Positions 35,965-46,876 of a stretch of DNA of 64,000 nucleotides are shown in pieces. The notes under the pieces were generated by a model, which was given only the letters and a program-made list of their open reading frames with translations, was not told where the DNA came from and did not search any database. The stretch is from Variovorax sp. OV700. Lineage in GTDB: Bacteria; Pseudomonadota; Gammaproteobacteria; Burkholderiales; Burkholderiaceae_C. The stretch lies in the NCBI RefSeq assembly GCF_900099805.1, contig NZ_FNDR01000009.1, forward strand, positions 1-64,000, written 5' to 3'. Position 1 is the stretch's first letter; each line of letters begins with the position of its first letter. The translations under genes and the position numbers were made by a program.

Positions 35965-36061
35965 TTTTTCGCCTTCAGGCTCCGTGCCGGCTGCTGCGGT
36001 GGCCGGGTTGCCGTTGATTTCGATGCCATCGAGTGCTGCGCCGTTCGGCTGAGCCTCGTTC

Positions 36062-36096
36062 GCCCGTTCTGCTTGGCTGGTGTGTGCAGAACGGGC
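36062..36096 (-). other. Strong hairpin at the barstar stop
   Basis: Perfect 11-bp inverted repeat GCCCGTTCTGC/GCAGAACGGGC with a 13-base loop, beginning at the last base of the barstar stop codon on the minus strand. No T tract follows, so it may stabilise the mRNA or act as a weak terminator. Confidence 0.5.
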
Positions 36097-36575
36097 TACA
36101 GAAAAGAATAGAAGCACCGGAACGGGACTTTTCGGTCCCCCCAGTAGTCGGAGGCGTCCCGGAAGATGTCGAGCAGTTGCTCGCGCGCTTCCTTGTCGAA
36201 CTTGGCGTTGGCAGGGATCTGCTCGAGCACGATCACAAAGCCGGGCTGCGGGCCCGATTTATGCAACGGGTCCGTCATGCAGTCGTACAGCGCGTCAAAA
36301 TTCTTGCCGAAGTGCGCCGGAAAGGTGAACTGCTGGGCAATCAGGTCGAGAACGTCCTGCTTGGTCTGGGCGTTGCCCAGGTTGGCGTACAGGAAATGCT
36401 GGCCCGCGGCGTTCGCGGCTTCCTGCAGGTCGTTCACGCGGAACGCACGAATCGACTGCACGATGTTCGGGCGTACGGCACGAAGGGATAGTGTCATCTC
36501 CGCTGGTCTTTCCATAGTCATCATCATTTCTTCGGGGCGCTTCGGGGCGCCGCTCAAGTCGTTGTCATCGCTCAT
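36096..36575 (-). CDS. Barstar-family ribonuclease inhibitor
   Basis: Cytoplasmic inhibitor matching the RNase encoded just upstream, 159 aa. The barstar fold occupies about residues 30-150. FGKNFDALYDCMTDP aligns with the inhibitor helix of barstar and keeps the two acidic residues that fill the RNase active site (Asp in NFDAL and in YDCM). The first 28 residues (SDDNDLSGAPKRPEEMMM) are an acidic extension and are probably disordered. The start ATG overlaps the RNase stop by four bases (ATGA), ensuring that both proteins are made together. A short hairpin follows the stop. Confidence 0.93.
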   Translation of the reverse strand: MSDDNDLSGAPKRPEEMMMTMERPAEMTLSLRAVRPNIVQSIRAFRVNDLQEAANAAGQHFLYANLGNAQTKQDVLDLIAQQFTFPAHFGKNFDALYDCMTDPLHKSGPQPGFVIVLEQIPANAKFDKEAREQLLDIFRDASDYWGDRKVPFRCFYSFL

Positions 36576-36985
36576 GGTGCAATCCGTCTGAAACTCGCGT
36601 AGTGGTCTGCCGTGTACCAGCAGGCCTCGGGTGTCGTGCGCTGTTCACCGCCGCAGACAATGCGACGCGCCCCGCGATCGCGCGAGCCGGGCGTTGCCAC
36701 CGTGTACTCGCGGTAATGACCGCGCCGCGCTGGCGGCAAGAGACGCTCGCGATTGCCAAATACCGTGCCGTCCTTTTCATATTGGAAGGGGCCGCCACTC
36801 AGAATGGCTTCGTAGGTTCGCTGGCCCTGAGCCGGTAGTTCGGCCAGTGCAATCGAATCCTGGGCGGGCTTTCCGGTGCCAAACCAATCGCGGCGGGCCT
36901 CGGCCCCGGTCGCCAACGCCGCCAGCAAAAAGCCGGTGAGCGCAAACTTAGTGACTGAGGACGTGATCGAGGCGTAAGCCGCCAT
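36572..36985 (-). CDS. Secreted guanyl-specific ribonuclease (barnase/RNase Sa family)
   Basis: Small extracellular or periplasmic RNase of 137 aa with an N-terminal signal peptide (about 1-30, ending GAEA). The mature domain begins around ARRDWFG. Catalytic residues of the N1/T1 family are visible: Glu93 in HYREYTV, Arg107/Arg108 in GARRIV, and His128 in TADHYASF. FQYEKDGTVFGNRE is the typical loop before them. Cys111 and Cys122 could form a disulfide. I chose ATG at 36985; an in-frame TTG four codons upstream is possible. The overlapping barstar gene supports a toxic nuclease with self-protection, perhaps for nutrient scavenging or competition. Confidence 0.93.
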   Translation of the reverse strand: MAAYASITSSVTKFALTGFLLAALATGAEARRDWFGTGKPAQDSIALAELPAQGQRTYEAILSGGPFQYEKDGTVFGNRERLLPPARRGHYREYTVATPGSRDRGARRIVCGGEQRTTPEACWYTADHYASFRRIAP

Positions 36986-37165
36986 GGGGCACCACAAGAA
37001 AAGAGCGGGGTTCCGAATTAGCGATCAACCCTGGGGTTAACCCGCAAATTCAAGCCCGCGAGTGTGCACCACGCCGACGAAAATAGCAAGCGACTGCCCA
37101 AAGTTTGAGCAGTGCGTGGGACGGGGAGTGGCGCCTAAAGTGGGCGGCCACTCTCGAAAAATGTC

Positions 37166-39508
<2,343 letters not shown>

Positions 39509-39674
39509 GGGCCGTTGCTCCTGGTGGCGCTTCTTCTGGGGGCGCCGATTGTAGACCTCGGCCAAGGACGCCATAGGCCGCATGGCGGAGATGTGCCCTG
39601 CCGAAAGCATGGCGGCCCGTCAAGACGATGTGGCAATATGTACGTTCCGGAAAAAAATTAGACGAGGAGCGGCC

Positions 39675-40727
39675 ATGGCCCTGATGGATTTCATCAAGAA
39701 ACAGTTCATCGACATCATCCAGTGGACCGAGACTGGCGATGGCACGCTGGCCTGGCGATTCCCGATGGCCGAGATGGAAATCCAGAACGGCGCCTCGCTC
39801 ACCGTGCGTGAGTCGCAGGTGGCGGTGTTCGTCAACGAAGGCCAGGTGGCCGACGTCTTCGGCCCCGGCATGTACAAGCTCACGACGCAGACGCTGCCCG
39901 TGCTCACGTACCTGAAGAACTGGGACAAGCTGTTCGAGTCCCCTTTCAAGAGCGACGTCTACTTCTTCAGCACCCGCCAGCAGGTCGACCAGAAGTGGGG
40001 CACGCCGCAGCCCATCACCATCCGCGACAAGGACTTTGGCGCGGTGCGCCTGCGTGCCTTCGGCAACTACAGCTTCCGCATCGGCGATGCCAAGCGCTTC
40101 CACACCGAGATTTCCGGCACGCGCGACATCTACAGCGTGGCCGACCTCGACGGTCAGCTGCGCGGCCTGGTGCTGCAGAACATCAGCAACGCCATCGCTT
40201 CCAGCGGCGTGCCCTTCCTCGACCTCGCGGCCAACCAGATCCAGTTTGCGCAGGCGCTTGCGGCGCAGCTGGTCCCTGAGTTCGAGAAGATCGGCATCAA
40301 GCTCGAGAACATCACGGTCCAGAACGTCTCGCTGCCCGAAGAGCTGCAGAAGATCCTCGACCAGAAGATCGGCATGGGCATGGTCGGCAACGACATGGGC
40401 AAGTTCATGCAGTACCAGACGGCGCAGGCCATTCCCAAGTTCGCCGAAGGCGCGGGCAGCGGTGGTGGCGGCATCGCGGGCGATGCCATGGGCCTGGGTG
40501 CCGGCGTCGCGCTCGGTCAGGTGCTGGCACAGAACCTCGCACAGGGCCTGAGCCCGAGCGCAGCGGCCCAGGCCGCGGCGACCCAGCAGCAGCCCGCCGT
40601 GGCGGTGGTGAGCCCGGCCGACGTGATGACCACGCTCGAGAAGCTCGGCGAGCTCAAGACCAAAGGCATCCTCACGCAGGAAGAGTTCGACGCCAAGAAG
40701 GCGGAGCTGCTCAAGAAGCTGGTCTAA
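39675..40727 (+). CDS. SPFH/Band-7 protein with SHOCT tail
   Basis: A 350-aa protein of the YdjI-like "virion core protein" SPFH group. Start ATG 39675 has GAGGAG five bases upstream. The SPFH core (about 25-235) includes LTVRESQVAVFVNEGQVADVFGPGMY and FGAVRLRAFGNYSFRIGD. A Gly/Ala-rich linker follows (about 255-310). The last 33 residues form a SHOCT motif (LGELKTKGILTQEEFDAKKAELLKKL), a short domain that often mediates oligomerisation or tethering. There is no transmembrane segment. It leads the six-gene cluster and ends nine bases before the DUF4178 gene. Confidence 0.9.
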   Translation: MALMDFIKKQFIDIIQWTETGDGTLAWRFPMAEMEIQNGASLTVRESQVAVFVNEGQVADVFGPGMYKLTTQTLPVLTYLKNWDKLFESPFKSDVYFFSTRQQVDQKWGTPQPITIRDKDFGAVRLRAFGNYSFRIGDAKRFHTEISGTRDIYSVADLDGQLRGLVLQNISNAIASSGVPFLDLAANQIQFAQALAAQLVPEFEKIGIKLENITVQNVSLPEELQKILDQKIGMGMVGNDMGKFMQYQTAQAIPKFAEGAGSGGGGIAGDAMGLGAGVALGQVLAQNLAQGLSPSAAAQAAATQQQPAVAVVSPADVMTTLEKLGELKTKGILTQEEFDAKKAELLKKLV

Positions 40728-40736
40728 GCACCGGCG

Positions 40737-42215
40737 ATGGCTGAGCAACCAGGCGCCGAGCGCGCCTATCGCGCGCCCTGCCCCGGCTGCGGCGCGCCGG
40801 TCGAATTCAGGTCCGCGCAATCGGCCTTTGCCGTTTGTCCGTATTGCCAGAGCACCGTCGTCCGCCAGGGCGAGACGCTCGCGCGCATCGGCAAGATGGC
40901 CGAGCTGTTCGACGACTTCAGCCCGCTGCAGCTGTTTGCCGCCGGCCGAATCCAGAACCAGCCGTTCACCATCGTCGGCCGGCTGCAATACAGCAACCCC
41001 GGCGGGCGGTGGACCGAATGGATCGCCGCGCTCGACGGCGACCGCACCGGCATCCTCAGCGAGGACAACGGGGCCTATGTCTTTGCGCTCCCTTTCGAGC
41101 TGGAGCGCGCTGCGCCTCCGCCGATCGAGCTGCGCGTGGGCGCCACCACCGCGTTCAACGGCCAGAGCTACACCGTTTCGTCGAACGAACAGGTGGCGCT
41201 GCTTTCCGCCCAGGGCGAACTGCCGCACCTGCCCGAGCTGGGCCGCGCGTTCCCCATGGTCGAGCTGCGCAGCGACAAGGGCCTGGTGCTCAGCATCGAC
41301 TACGGCACGGAACCGCCCAGCGCCTACCTGGGCCGCTCCGTGCAGCTGGAAGACCTGCAGCTCACGGGCCTGCGCGACGAATCCGCCAAGGACGAAAAAG
41401 GCCGCGCCTTCAATTGCCCCCATTGCGGCGCGCCAATCGCGGTCAACCTGGCCGACAGCAAGAGCATCACCTGCGGCTCGTGCAACAGCATCATCGACCT
41501 GTCGCAGGGCATTGGCGGCGAGCTGAAGCACGCGGAGCAGAACGAGCCCGTTCGCCCGCTCATCGCCATCGGCAGCATGGGCCAGCTGCAGGGCGCGCAG
41601 TGGCAGGTGGTGGGGTTCCAGCATCGCATGGGCGCGGAGCCCGGCGACGACGAGCACTTCGGCTGGAACGAGTACCTGCTGTACAACAAGAAGCGCGGCT
41701 TCAGTTTCCTGGTCGATGCCGAAGACGGCTGGAGCATGGTCAAGCCGACCACCGGCGCGCCGGTGATGGCAGAGAACGGCAGCACCGCTACCTACCTGGG
41801 CAAGCGCTATGTCCAGCAATACGCCTACAACGCCGAGACCACCTACGTGGCGGGCGAGTTCTACTGGCAGGTGGAGCGCGGCCAGAAAACCTTCAACCGC
41901 GACTTCGCCAACGGCAATGCGCTGCTCTCGATGGAGCGCTCGGCCAACGAGTTGACTTGGTCCTCGGGCAGCAAGCTCGACAGCGGCGTGGTGTCCGCGG
42001 CGTTCAAGCTCGACGACAAGAAAGACATGTTCGTGCGCGGCGATGCGTCGCCAGTCAGTGCCGCGTCGGGCCTGGGCTGCGGCACCATCATCTTCATCGT
42101 GATCGTTGTCATCGTGCTGCTGGTCATCCTGAGCACCTGCAGCGGCTCGTCCAGCGGATCGCGCAGTTCGGGCGGATCGTACGGCGGCTACTCGAGCGGC
42201 GGCGGCCACAAATGA
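40737..42215 (+). CDS. DUF4178 protein with two zinc ribbons and a membrane anchor
   Basis: A 492-aa membrane-anchored protein, function unknown. Zinc ribbon 1 is CPGC...CPYC (Cys15, 18, 34, 37). Zinc ribbon 2 is CPHC...CGSC near 226-245. A DUF4178-like domain follows each ribbon (about 55-130 and 280-410), containing GRWTEWIAAL and WNEYLLYNKKRGFSFLV. One membrane segment lies near 446-468 (GTIIFIVIVVIVLLVILS), then a Ser/Gly-rich tail. DUF4178 genes commonly sit beside DUF350 and polyamine genes in other bacteria, as here. It ends 58 bases before the DUF350 gene. Confidence 0.88.
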   Translation: MAEQPGAERAYRAPCPGCGAPVEFRSAQSAFAVCPYCQSTVVRQGETLARIGKMAELFDDFSPLQLFAAGRIQNQPFTIVGRLQYSNPGGRWTEWIAALDGDRTGILSEDNGAYVFALPFELERAAPPPIELRVGATTAFNGQSYTVSSNEQVALLSAQGELPHLPELGRAFPMVELRSDKGLVLSIDYGTEPPSAYLGRSVQLEDLQLTGLRDESAKDEKGRAFNCPHCGAPIAVNLADSKSITCGSCNSIIDLSQGIGGELKHAEQNEPVRPLIAIGSMGQLQGAQWQVVGFQHRMGAEPGDDEHFGWNEYLLYNKKRGFSFLVDAEDGWSMVKPTTGAPVMAENGSTATYLGKRYVQQYAYNAETTYVAGEFYWQVERGQKTFNRDFANGNALLSMERSANELTWSSGSKLDSGVVSAAFKLDDKKDMFVRGDASPVSAASGLGCGTIIFIVIVVIVLLVILSTCSGSSSGSRSSGGSYGGYSSGGGHK

Positions 42216-42273
42216 AAGACAGGCAGGTTCGCATTGATGTCATCTAATACTGCTACTACGACTGGAGGTCCCC

Positions 42274-42492
42274 ATGGGATTTGAATGGCTGAAACCGGGC
42301 GTGGTCCTCGGATCGCTCGTGTATGCGCTGCTTGGCGTGCTGATCTTCTGGCTCTGCTTCCTCATCATCGACAAGCTCACGCCTTATGACCTGTGGGGCG
42401 AAATCGTCGAGAAGCAGAACGTGGCGCTTGGGTTGGTCGTGGCCGCCATGAGCCTGGGCATCTGCGTCATCGTCGCAGCCGCGATCCATTGA
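42274..42492 (+). CDS. DUF350 small membrane protein
   Basis: A 72-aa protein with two transmembrane helices (GSLVYALLGVLIFWLCFLII and ALGLVVAAMSLGICVIVAAAI) and a short charged loop, DKLTPYDLWGEIVEKQN. That is the DUF350 signature: YjfL-like proteins have one or more such pairs. TGGAGG precedes the ATG. DUF350 proteins recur in envelope-stress operons with PspA-like, DUF4178 or glutathionylspermidine/polyamine genes. The biochemical role is unknown. Confidence 0.88.
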   Translation: MGFEWLKPGVVLGSLVYALLGVLIFWLCFLIIDKLTPYDLWGEIVEKQNVALGLVVAAMSLGICVIVAAAIH

Positions 42493-42506
42493 GCGGGGAG
42501 GCGGCG

Positions 42507-44048
42507 GTGTCCGCGCGTTCTGCCGATGCGCGCGGGCCGCAGCCCGTCGAGATCGCGCTGCTAGCCAGCGTATTCGTGGTGGCCGCCTGCGGCCTGGTCT
42601 ACGAACTGACCGCGGCCGCGCTGAGCTCCTACCTGCTCGGCGATTCGGTGCTGCAGTTCAGCACCATCATCGGCACCTACCTGTTCGCGATGGGCGTGGG
42701 CTCGTGGCTCTCACGCTACTTCGAGCGCCAGCTGCCGGCGCACTTCCTGCGCATCGAGCTGCTCGTGGCGCTCGTCGGCGGTGCCCTGCCGGCCATTCTC
42801 TTTCTCGCGAATGCCTACGTGCCCGGCGCGTTCCGGTTGCTGCTCTACGGGCTCGTGCTGGTGGTCGGCACGCTGGTGGGGCTGGAGATTCCGCTGGTGA
42901 TGCGCATCCTCAAGCGCAACATCCAGCTCAAGAACCTCGTGTCGCAGGTTCTCACCTTCGACTATCTTGGCGCCCTCGCCGTGTCGGTGGCCTTTCCGCT
43001 CATTCTTGTGCCGCAGCTCGGCATGATCCGCACCGGGCTCTTGTTCGGCTTCATGAACGCGGCCGTGGCCGTGTGGGCGCTGTGGCTGTTTCGGCATGAG
43101 CTGCGCCGCATCGGCGCCCACGCGTTCGCATGCTTTCTTGCGCTGGCCGCGCTGCTCGGTGCTTTTGTGTGGGCCGACCATATCACCACGCTGGCCGAAG
43201 ACAAGTTCTACCAGGACCGCATCGTCTTCAGCGCCACCTCGCCCTACCAGCGCATCGTGGTCACGCGAGGGCAGCTCGGGCATCGCCTCTTTCTCAACGG
43301 CAACCTGCAGTTCGCCGAGCGCGACGAATACCGTTACCACGAGGCGCTGGTTCATCCGGTCATGGCCGCGCAGGGCGCGCCAAAAAAAGTGGCGGTGCTC
43401 GGCGGCGGCGACGGCATGGCCGTGCGCGAGATTCTCAGGTACCCGTCGGTCGAGTCGATCACGCTGGTGGAGCTCGATCCGAACATGACGAAGCTCTTCA
43501 CCGAGCACGAAACGCTGGCCAGGCTCAACGGACATTCGCTCTCGTCGCCGAAGGTGAAGATCGTCAATACGGACGCGTTTCAATGGCTGCAGCAGGAAGC
43601 AGACATGTTCGACGTGATCGTGGTCGACTTCCCCGATCCCACCAATTTCGCGATCGGCAAGCTCTACACCAACAGCTTCTATTCGCTGCTCGAAAAGCGC
43701 CTTTCTGCGAGCGGCTACGCGGTAATCCAGACCACCTCGCCGCTGGTGGCGCGCAAGAGCTACTGGACCGTGGCGACCACCATCGAATCGGTCGGCCTGC
43801 GGGCCACGCCGTACCACGCGCATGTGCCGAGTTTCGGCGAGTGGGGCTACATCATCGCAAGTCGCCGGCCCTATCGCATGCCCGATGCGCTGCCTTCGGG
43901 CCTGCGCTTCCTCGCGCCGTCAACATTGCCGCTGATGTTCGACTTTCCGCTCGACATGGCGCGCGTGCCGGCGGAAGTGAACCGCCTCTCGAACCAGACC
44001 CTCGTCACCACTTATGAGCAGGAGTGGGGCAAAGTGGTTGCGCACTAG
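42507..44048 (+). CDS. Membrane-anchored polyamine aminopropyltransferase
   Basis: Spermidine-synthase-type enzyme of 513 aa with an N-terminal multi-helix domain. Residues about 15-230 contain seven or so membrane segments, starting IALLASVFVVAACGLVYELTAAALSSYLLG. The C-terminal half (about 240-500) holds the decarboxylated-SAM site KVAVLGGGDGMAVREIL, VELDP, and the catalytic-loop Asp region VVDFPDPTNFAIGKLYTNSFY. I chose GTG at 42507 because GGGGAGG stands five bases upstream; a TTG at 42489 overlapping the DUF350 stop has no such site. It probably transfers an aminopropyl group to a polyamine or a membrane-linked acceptor. Confidence 0.9.
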   Translation: MSARSADARGPQPVEIALLASVFVVAACGLVYELTAAALSSYLLGDSVLQFSTIIGTYLFAMGVGSWLSRYFERQLPAHFLRIELLVALVGGALPAILFLANAYVPGAFRLLLYGLVLVVGTLVGLEIPLVMRILKRNIQLKNLVSQVLTFDYLGALAVSVAFPLILVPQLGMIRTGLLFGFMNAAVAVWALWLFRHELRRIGAHAFACFLALAALLGAFVWADHITTLAEDKFYQDRIVFSATSPYQRIVVTRGQLGHRLFLNGNLQFAERDEYRYHEALVHPVMAAQGAPKKVAVLGGGDGMAVREILRYPSVESITLVELDPNMTKLFTEHETLARLNGHSLSSPKVKIVNTDAFQWLQQEADMFDVIVVDFPDPTNFAIGKLYTNSFYSLLEKRLSASGYAVIQTTSPLVARKSYWTVATTIESVGLRATPYHAHVPSFGEWGYIIASRRPYRMPDALPSGLRFLAPSTLPLMFDFPLDMARVPAEVNRLSNQTLVTTYEQEWGKVVAH

Positions 44049-44055
44049 CGTCGCC

Positions 44056-45675
44056 ATGCAAAGGCGCGATTTCCTCGGCGTAGCGGGTGCGGCGGGCGCT
44101 CTTGCGCTCGCCGGCTGCGAGGCTTCGCTGCCGCCCATCGAAGGCGGCTTTACCGGCATCGACGTGGCACGCGGCCATGCGATGCGCGATGGCGCGCTCA
44201 AAAGCCAGGCACCCGCGGCCGTGAAGCGCACGCGCGTGGTGATTGCCGGAGGCGGCGTGGCCGGCCTTGCCGCCGCGCGCGCATTGCGTCTTTCGGGCAT
44301 CGAGGACTTTGCCCTGCTCGAGCTCGAAGACACGCCCGGCGGCAACGCGCGCGGCGGCATCGTCAACGGCATTGCCTGTCCGCTCGGGGCGCACTATTTG
44401 CCCGTGCCCAACGACGACGCGCGCGAAGTGCAAGACCTGCTGGAGGAATTCGGCCTGCGCCGCCGCGTGGCGGGCCGCTGGGAATACGACGAGCGCAACC
44501 TTTGCCACAGCCCGCAGGAGCGGCTGTTTTTCCGCGGCGAGTGGCAGGACGGCCTGTTGCCCGTGCACGACGTGGGCGAAAGCACGCACGCGCAATACCG
44601 CAAGTTCGCGCAGCAAATGGACGCGTTGCAGCATGCAGCGCACTTTGCCATCCCCACGCTCAAGGTGGCCGTCACGCCCGAGCTGCTCGCGCTCGACGCC
44701 CTTCCGTTCGAGCGCTGGCTCGACAGCGAAGGCTTCAGCGACGCGCAACTGCGCTGGTATCTCGACTATTGCTGCCGCGACGACTACGGCGCCGGCATCG
44801 AGCAAGTCTCGGCCTGGGCCGGCATTCACTACTTTGCAAGCCGGCACGGATTTCACGCGCCGGGTTCATCGGGCAGCGGTTCTGACTCGACTCCCGAGCG
44901 CGACGGCGTGCTCACCTGGCCCGAAGGCAACGGCTGGCTCACCCAGCGCCTGGCCGCGCCGCTCGGCGACCGGCTGCATACGGGCCAGGTCGTCACGCGC
45001 ATCGCCGAGATGCGTGGCGGCGTCGAGGTCGATGCGTGGGATGCCGCGTCGAAATCGGTGGTTCGCTGGCAGGCCGAGCGCTGCATCGTCGCGCTCCCGG
45101 TGTTCATTGCGGCGCGTGTGGTCGAGAGCGCGCCCGCGGTGCTCGCAAACGCCGCCGCGCATGTGCGCTACGCCCCCTGGCTGGTCGCCAACGTGCATCT
45201 GCGCGGGCCGCTTGCCGATCGTGCGGGCGCCGCGCCGAGCTGGGACAACGTGGTCTACGGAACCCGCGGCCTCGGGTATGTCGATGCACGCCACCAGACG
45301 CTCGACCCCACGCCGCGCGGCACCGTCATCAGCTGGTACCGCCCGCTCGGCCCGAGCCGCTACGACGCGGCCGATGGCCGACGCCTGCTGCAGGGGCGCC
45401 CGTGGACCGGCTGGCGAGACGAATTGCTCGCAGAGCTGTCGGTGCCGCATTCCGATCTGCCTGCGCTGGCCACGCGCATCGAGATCACGCGCTATGGCCA
45501 TGCCATGGCCATTCCCACGCCGGGGCTGCTGGCCCGAATCGGCACGGCGGACCCGGCGCAGCGCGGGCGCATTGCGGCGGGCCGTCTTTCTTTCGCGCAT
45601 GCGGACTGGTCGGGCTACTCGATCTTCGAGGAAGCCTTCACGCGCGGGCATGTCGCGGGCATGGGCGTTTCATGA
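44056..45675 (+). CDS. Tat-exported FAD-dependent oxidoreductase (lipoprotein)
   Basis: Flavin amine-oxidase-fold enzyme of 539 aa. The N-terminus MQRRDFLGVAGAAGALALAGC combines a twin-arginine motif (RRDFLG) and a lipobox ending at Cys21, so the protein should be exported folded and lipid-anchored. The FAD-binding beta-alpha-beta motif is VVIAGGGVAGLAAARALRL (about 61-79), with LLELEDTPGGNARGG as the second strand and the GG doublet typical of amine oxidases. The substrate is unknown. Placement right after an aminopropyltransferase (seven bases) makes a polyamine or amine substrate an attractive guess. Overlaps the next gene by four bases. Confidence 0.88.
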   Translation: MQRRDFLGVAGAAGALALAGCEASLPPIEGGFTGIDVARGHAMRDGALKSQAPAAVKRTRVVIAGGGVAGLAAARALRLSGIEDFALLELEDTPGGNARGGIVNGIACPLGAHYLPVPNDDAREVQDLLEEFGLRRRVAGRWEYDERNLCHSPQERLFFRGEWQDGLLPVHDVGESTHAQYRKFAQQMDALQHAAHFAIPTLKVAVTPELLALDALPFERWLDSEGFSDAQLRWYLDYCCRDDYGAGIEQVSAWAGIHYFASRHGFHAPGSSGSGSDSTPERDGVLTWPEGNGWLTQRLAAPLGDRLHTGQVVTRIAEMRGGVEVDAWDAASKSVVRWQAERCIVALPVFIAARVVESAPAVLANAAAHVRYAPWLVANVHLRGPLADRAGAAPSWDNVVYGTRGLGYVDARHQTLDPTPRGTVISWYRPLGPSRYDAADGRRLLQGRPWTGWRDELLAELSVPHSDLPALATRIEITRYGHAMAIPTPGLLARIGTADPAQRGRIAAGRLSFAHADWSGYSIFEEAFTRGHVAGMGVS

Positions 45676-46790
45676 AAGTCCTGGTGCTTGGCGGCTATGG
45701 CAACTTCGGCGCGCGCATCTGCCGAGCGCTGGCGCCGGATGCAGCCATCGACCTGATGATCGGCGGCCGCGATCTTCAGCGCGCAACCAGTCTGGCCGAG
45801 TCGCTGGGCGGCACAACGCGCGGCGTGCGCATCGACATCCAGTCCGGCGACCTTGTTGAAAGCCTGCGCGACCTCGGCGCCGAACTTGTCATTCACACTG
45901 CAGGCCCGTTCCAGAACCAGGACTACCGCGTGCCGCAAGCCGTGGCAGCAGCGGGCGCGCACTACATCGATCTGGCCGACGGACGACGCTTCGTCTGCGA
46001 CTTTCCCGCCGCGCTCGACGCAACCTTCCGCGGCGCGGGCCGCACCGCCGTTGCGGGCGCGAGCACCGTGCCGGCGCTCTCGTCGGCGGTGGTCGACCAT
46101 CTCGCTGCCGGATGGAAAAGCATCCGAAGCATCGACACCTGCATTGCGCCGGCACAGGGCGCGCCACGCGGCGTCGCGACGCTCGCGGCCGTGCTCGCCT
46201 ATTGCGGAGAGCCGGTCCAGGTCTGGCACCGCGGCGAATGGACCGGCCGCCCCGGCTGGTCCAACGCGACGACCGTGCGGTTCGCGCGCATGAAGCCGCG
46301 CCGCGGCGCCTTGTGCGACATCCCCGATCTCGAACTTTTTCCGGCGCGTTATGCGGGCGTCCAGTCCGTCATGTTCCGAGCGGCGCTCGAAGTGGGTCTT
46401 GCGCAGCATGCCTTTGCTTTCATGGCGTTCATGCGCCGCGCGGGCTTGCTGCGTGCGCCGCAAAAACTTGCGCCGCTGCTGCATTCCGCAGGCGGTGTGC
46501 TCGATGCGCTCGGCACAGCGCTGGGCGGCATGGTGGTGCGCGTCGAGGGCACGGATGCGCGTGGTGCCGCTGCGCGCCGCGCCTGGCACATCGCTGCCGA
46601 CGACAACCACGGCCCCGAAATTCCCTGCATGGCCGCCATCCTGCTGGCCCGCCGGCTCGCACGTGGCGATGCCTTGCCCATCGGCGCGCACACCTGCGCC
46701 GGCTTGCTCACGCTCCCGGAGTTCCAGCCCGAGTTCGCACGCTGGGACATGGTGACCGATGTGATCGACGAGTCATTGGCCATTTCATGA
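45672..46790 (+). CDS. Saccharopine-dehydrogenase-like oxidoreductase
   Basis: A 372-aa protein beginning with a Rossmann motif, VLVLGGYGNFGARICRAL, then a GGRDLQRA strand end, in the saccharopine dehydrogenase NADP-binding family. The middle section includes HTAGPFQNQDYRVPQAVAAAGAHYIDLADGR and AGASTVPALSSAVVDHL, which are conserved in this group. The C-terminal half is less conserved. Carboxyspermidine dehydrogenase also belongs to this superfamily, so an amine/imine reduction is possible but unproven. The ATGA overlap with the FAD enzyme implies translational coupling. It is the last gene of the cluster. Confidence 0.82.
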   Translation: MKVLVLGGYGNFGARICRALAPDAAIDLMIGGRDLQRATSLAESLGGTTRGVRIDIQSGDLVESLRDLGAELVIHTAGPFQNQDYRVPQAVAAAGAHYIDLADGRRFVCDFPAALDATFRGAGRTAVAGASTVPALSSAVVDHLAAGWKSIRSIDTCIAPAQGAPRGVATLAAVLAYCGEPVQVWHRGEWTGRPGWSNATTVRFARMKPRRGALCDIPDLELFPARYAGVQSVMFRAALEVGLAQHAFAFMAFMRRAGLLRAPQKLAPLLHSAGGVLDALGTALGGMVVRVEGTDARGAAARRAWHIAADDNHGPEIPCMAAILLARRLARGDALPIGAHTCAGLLTLPEFQPEFARWDMVTDVIDESLAIS

Positions 46791-46876
46791 CGTCTGGACC
46801 ATGGTCGTCGTGTTCTGGCTGATGGTGAACAAGCCGCAATTTCATTCTGAGATGAGAACTTTGTTTGAAGCAGGTT

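Noticed and set aside
42489..42506. TTG start of the aminopropyltransferase overlapping the DUF350 stop
   Set aside because: It has no ribosome binding site, whereas the GTG at 42507 has GGGGAGG just upstream.
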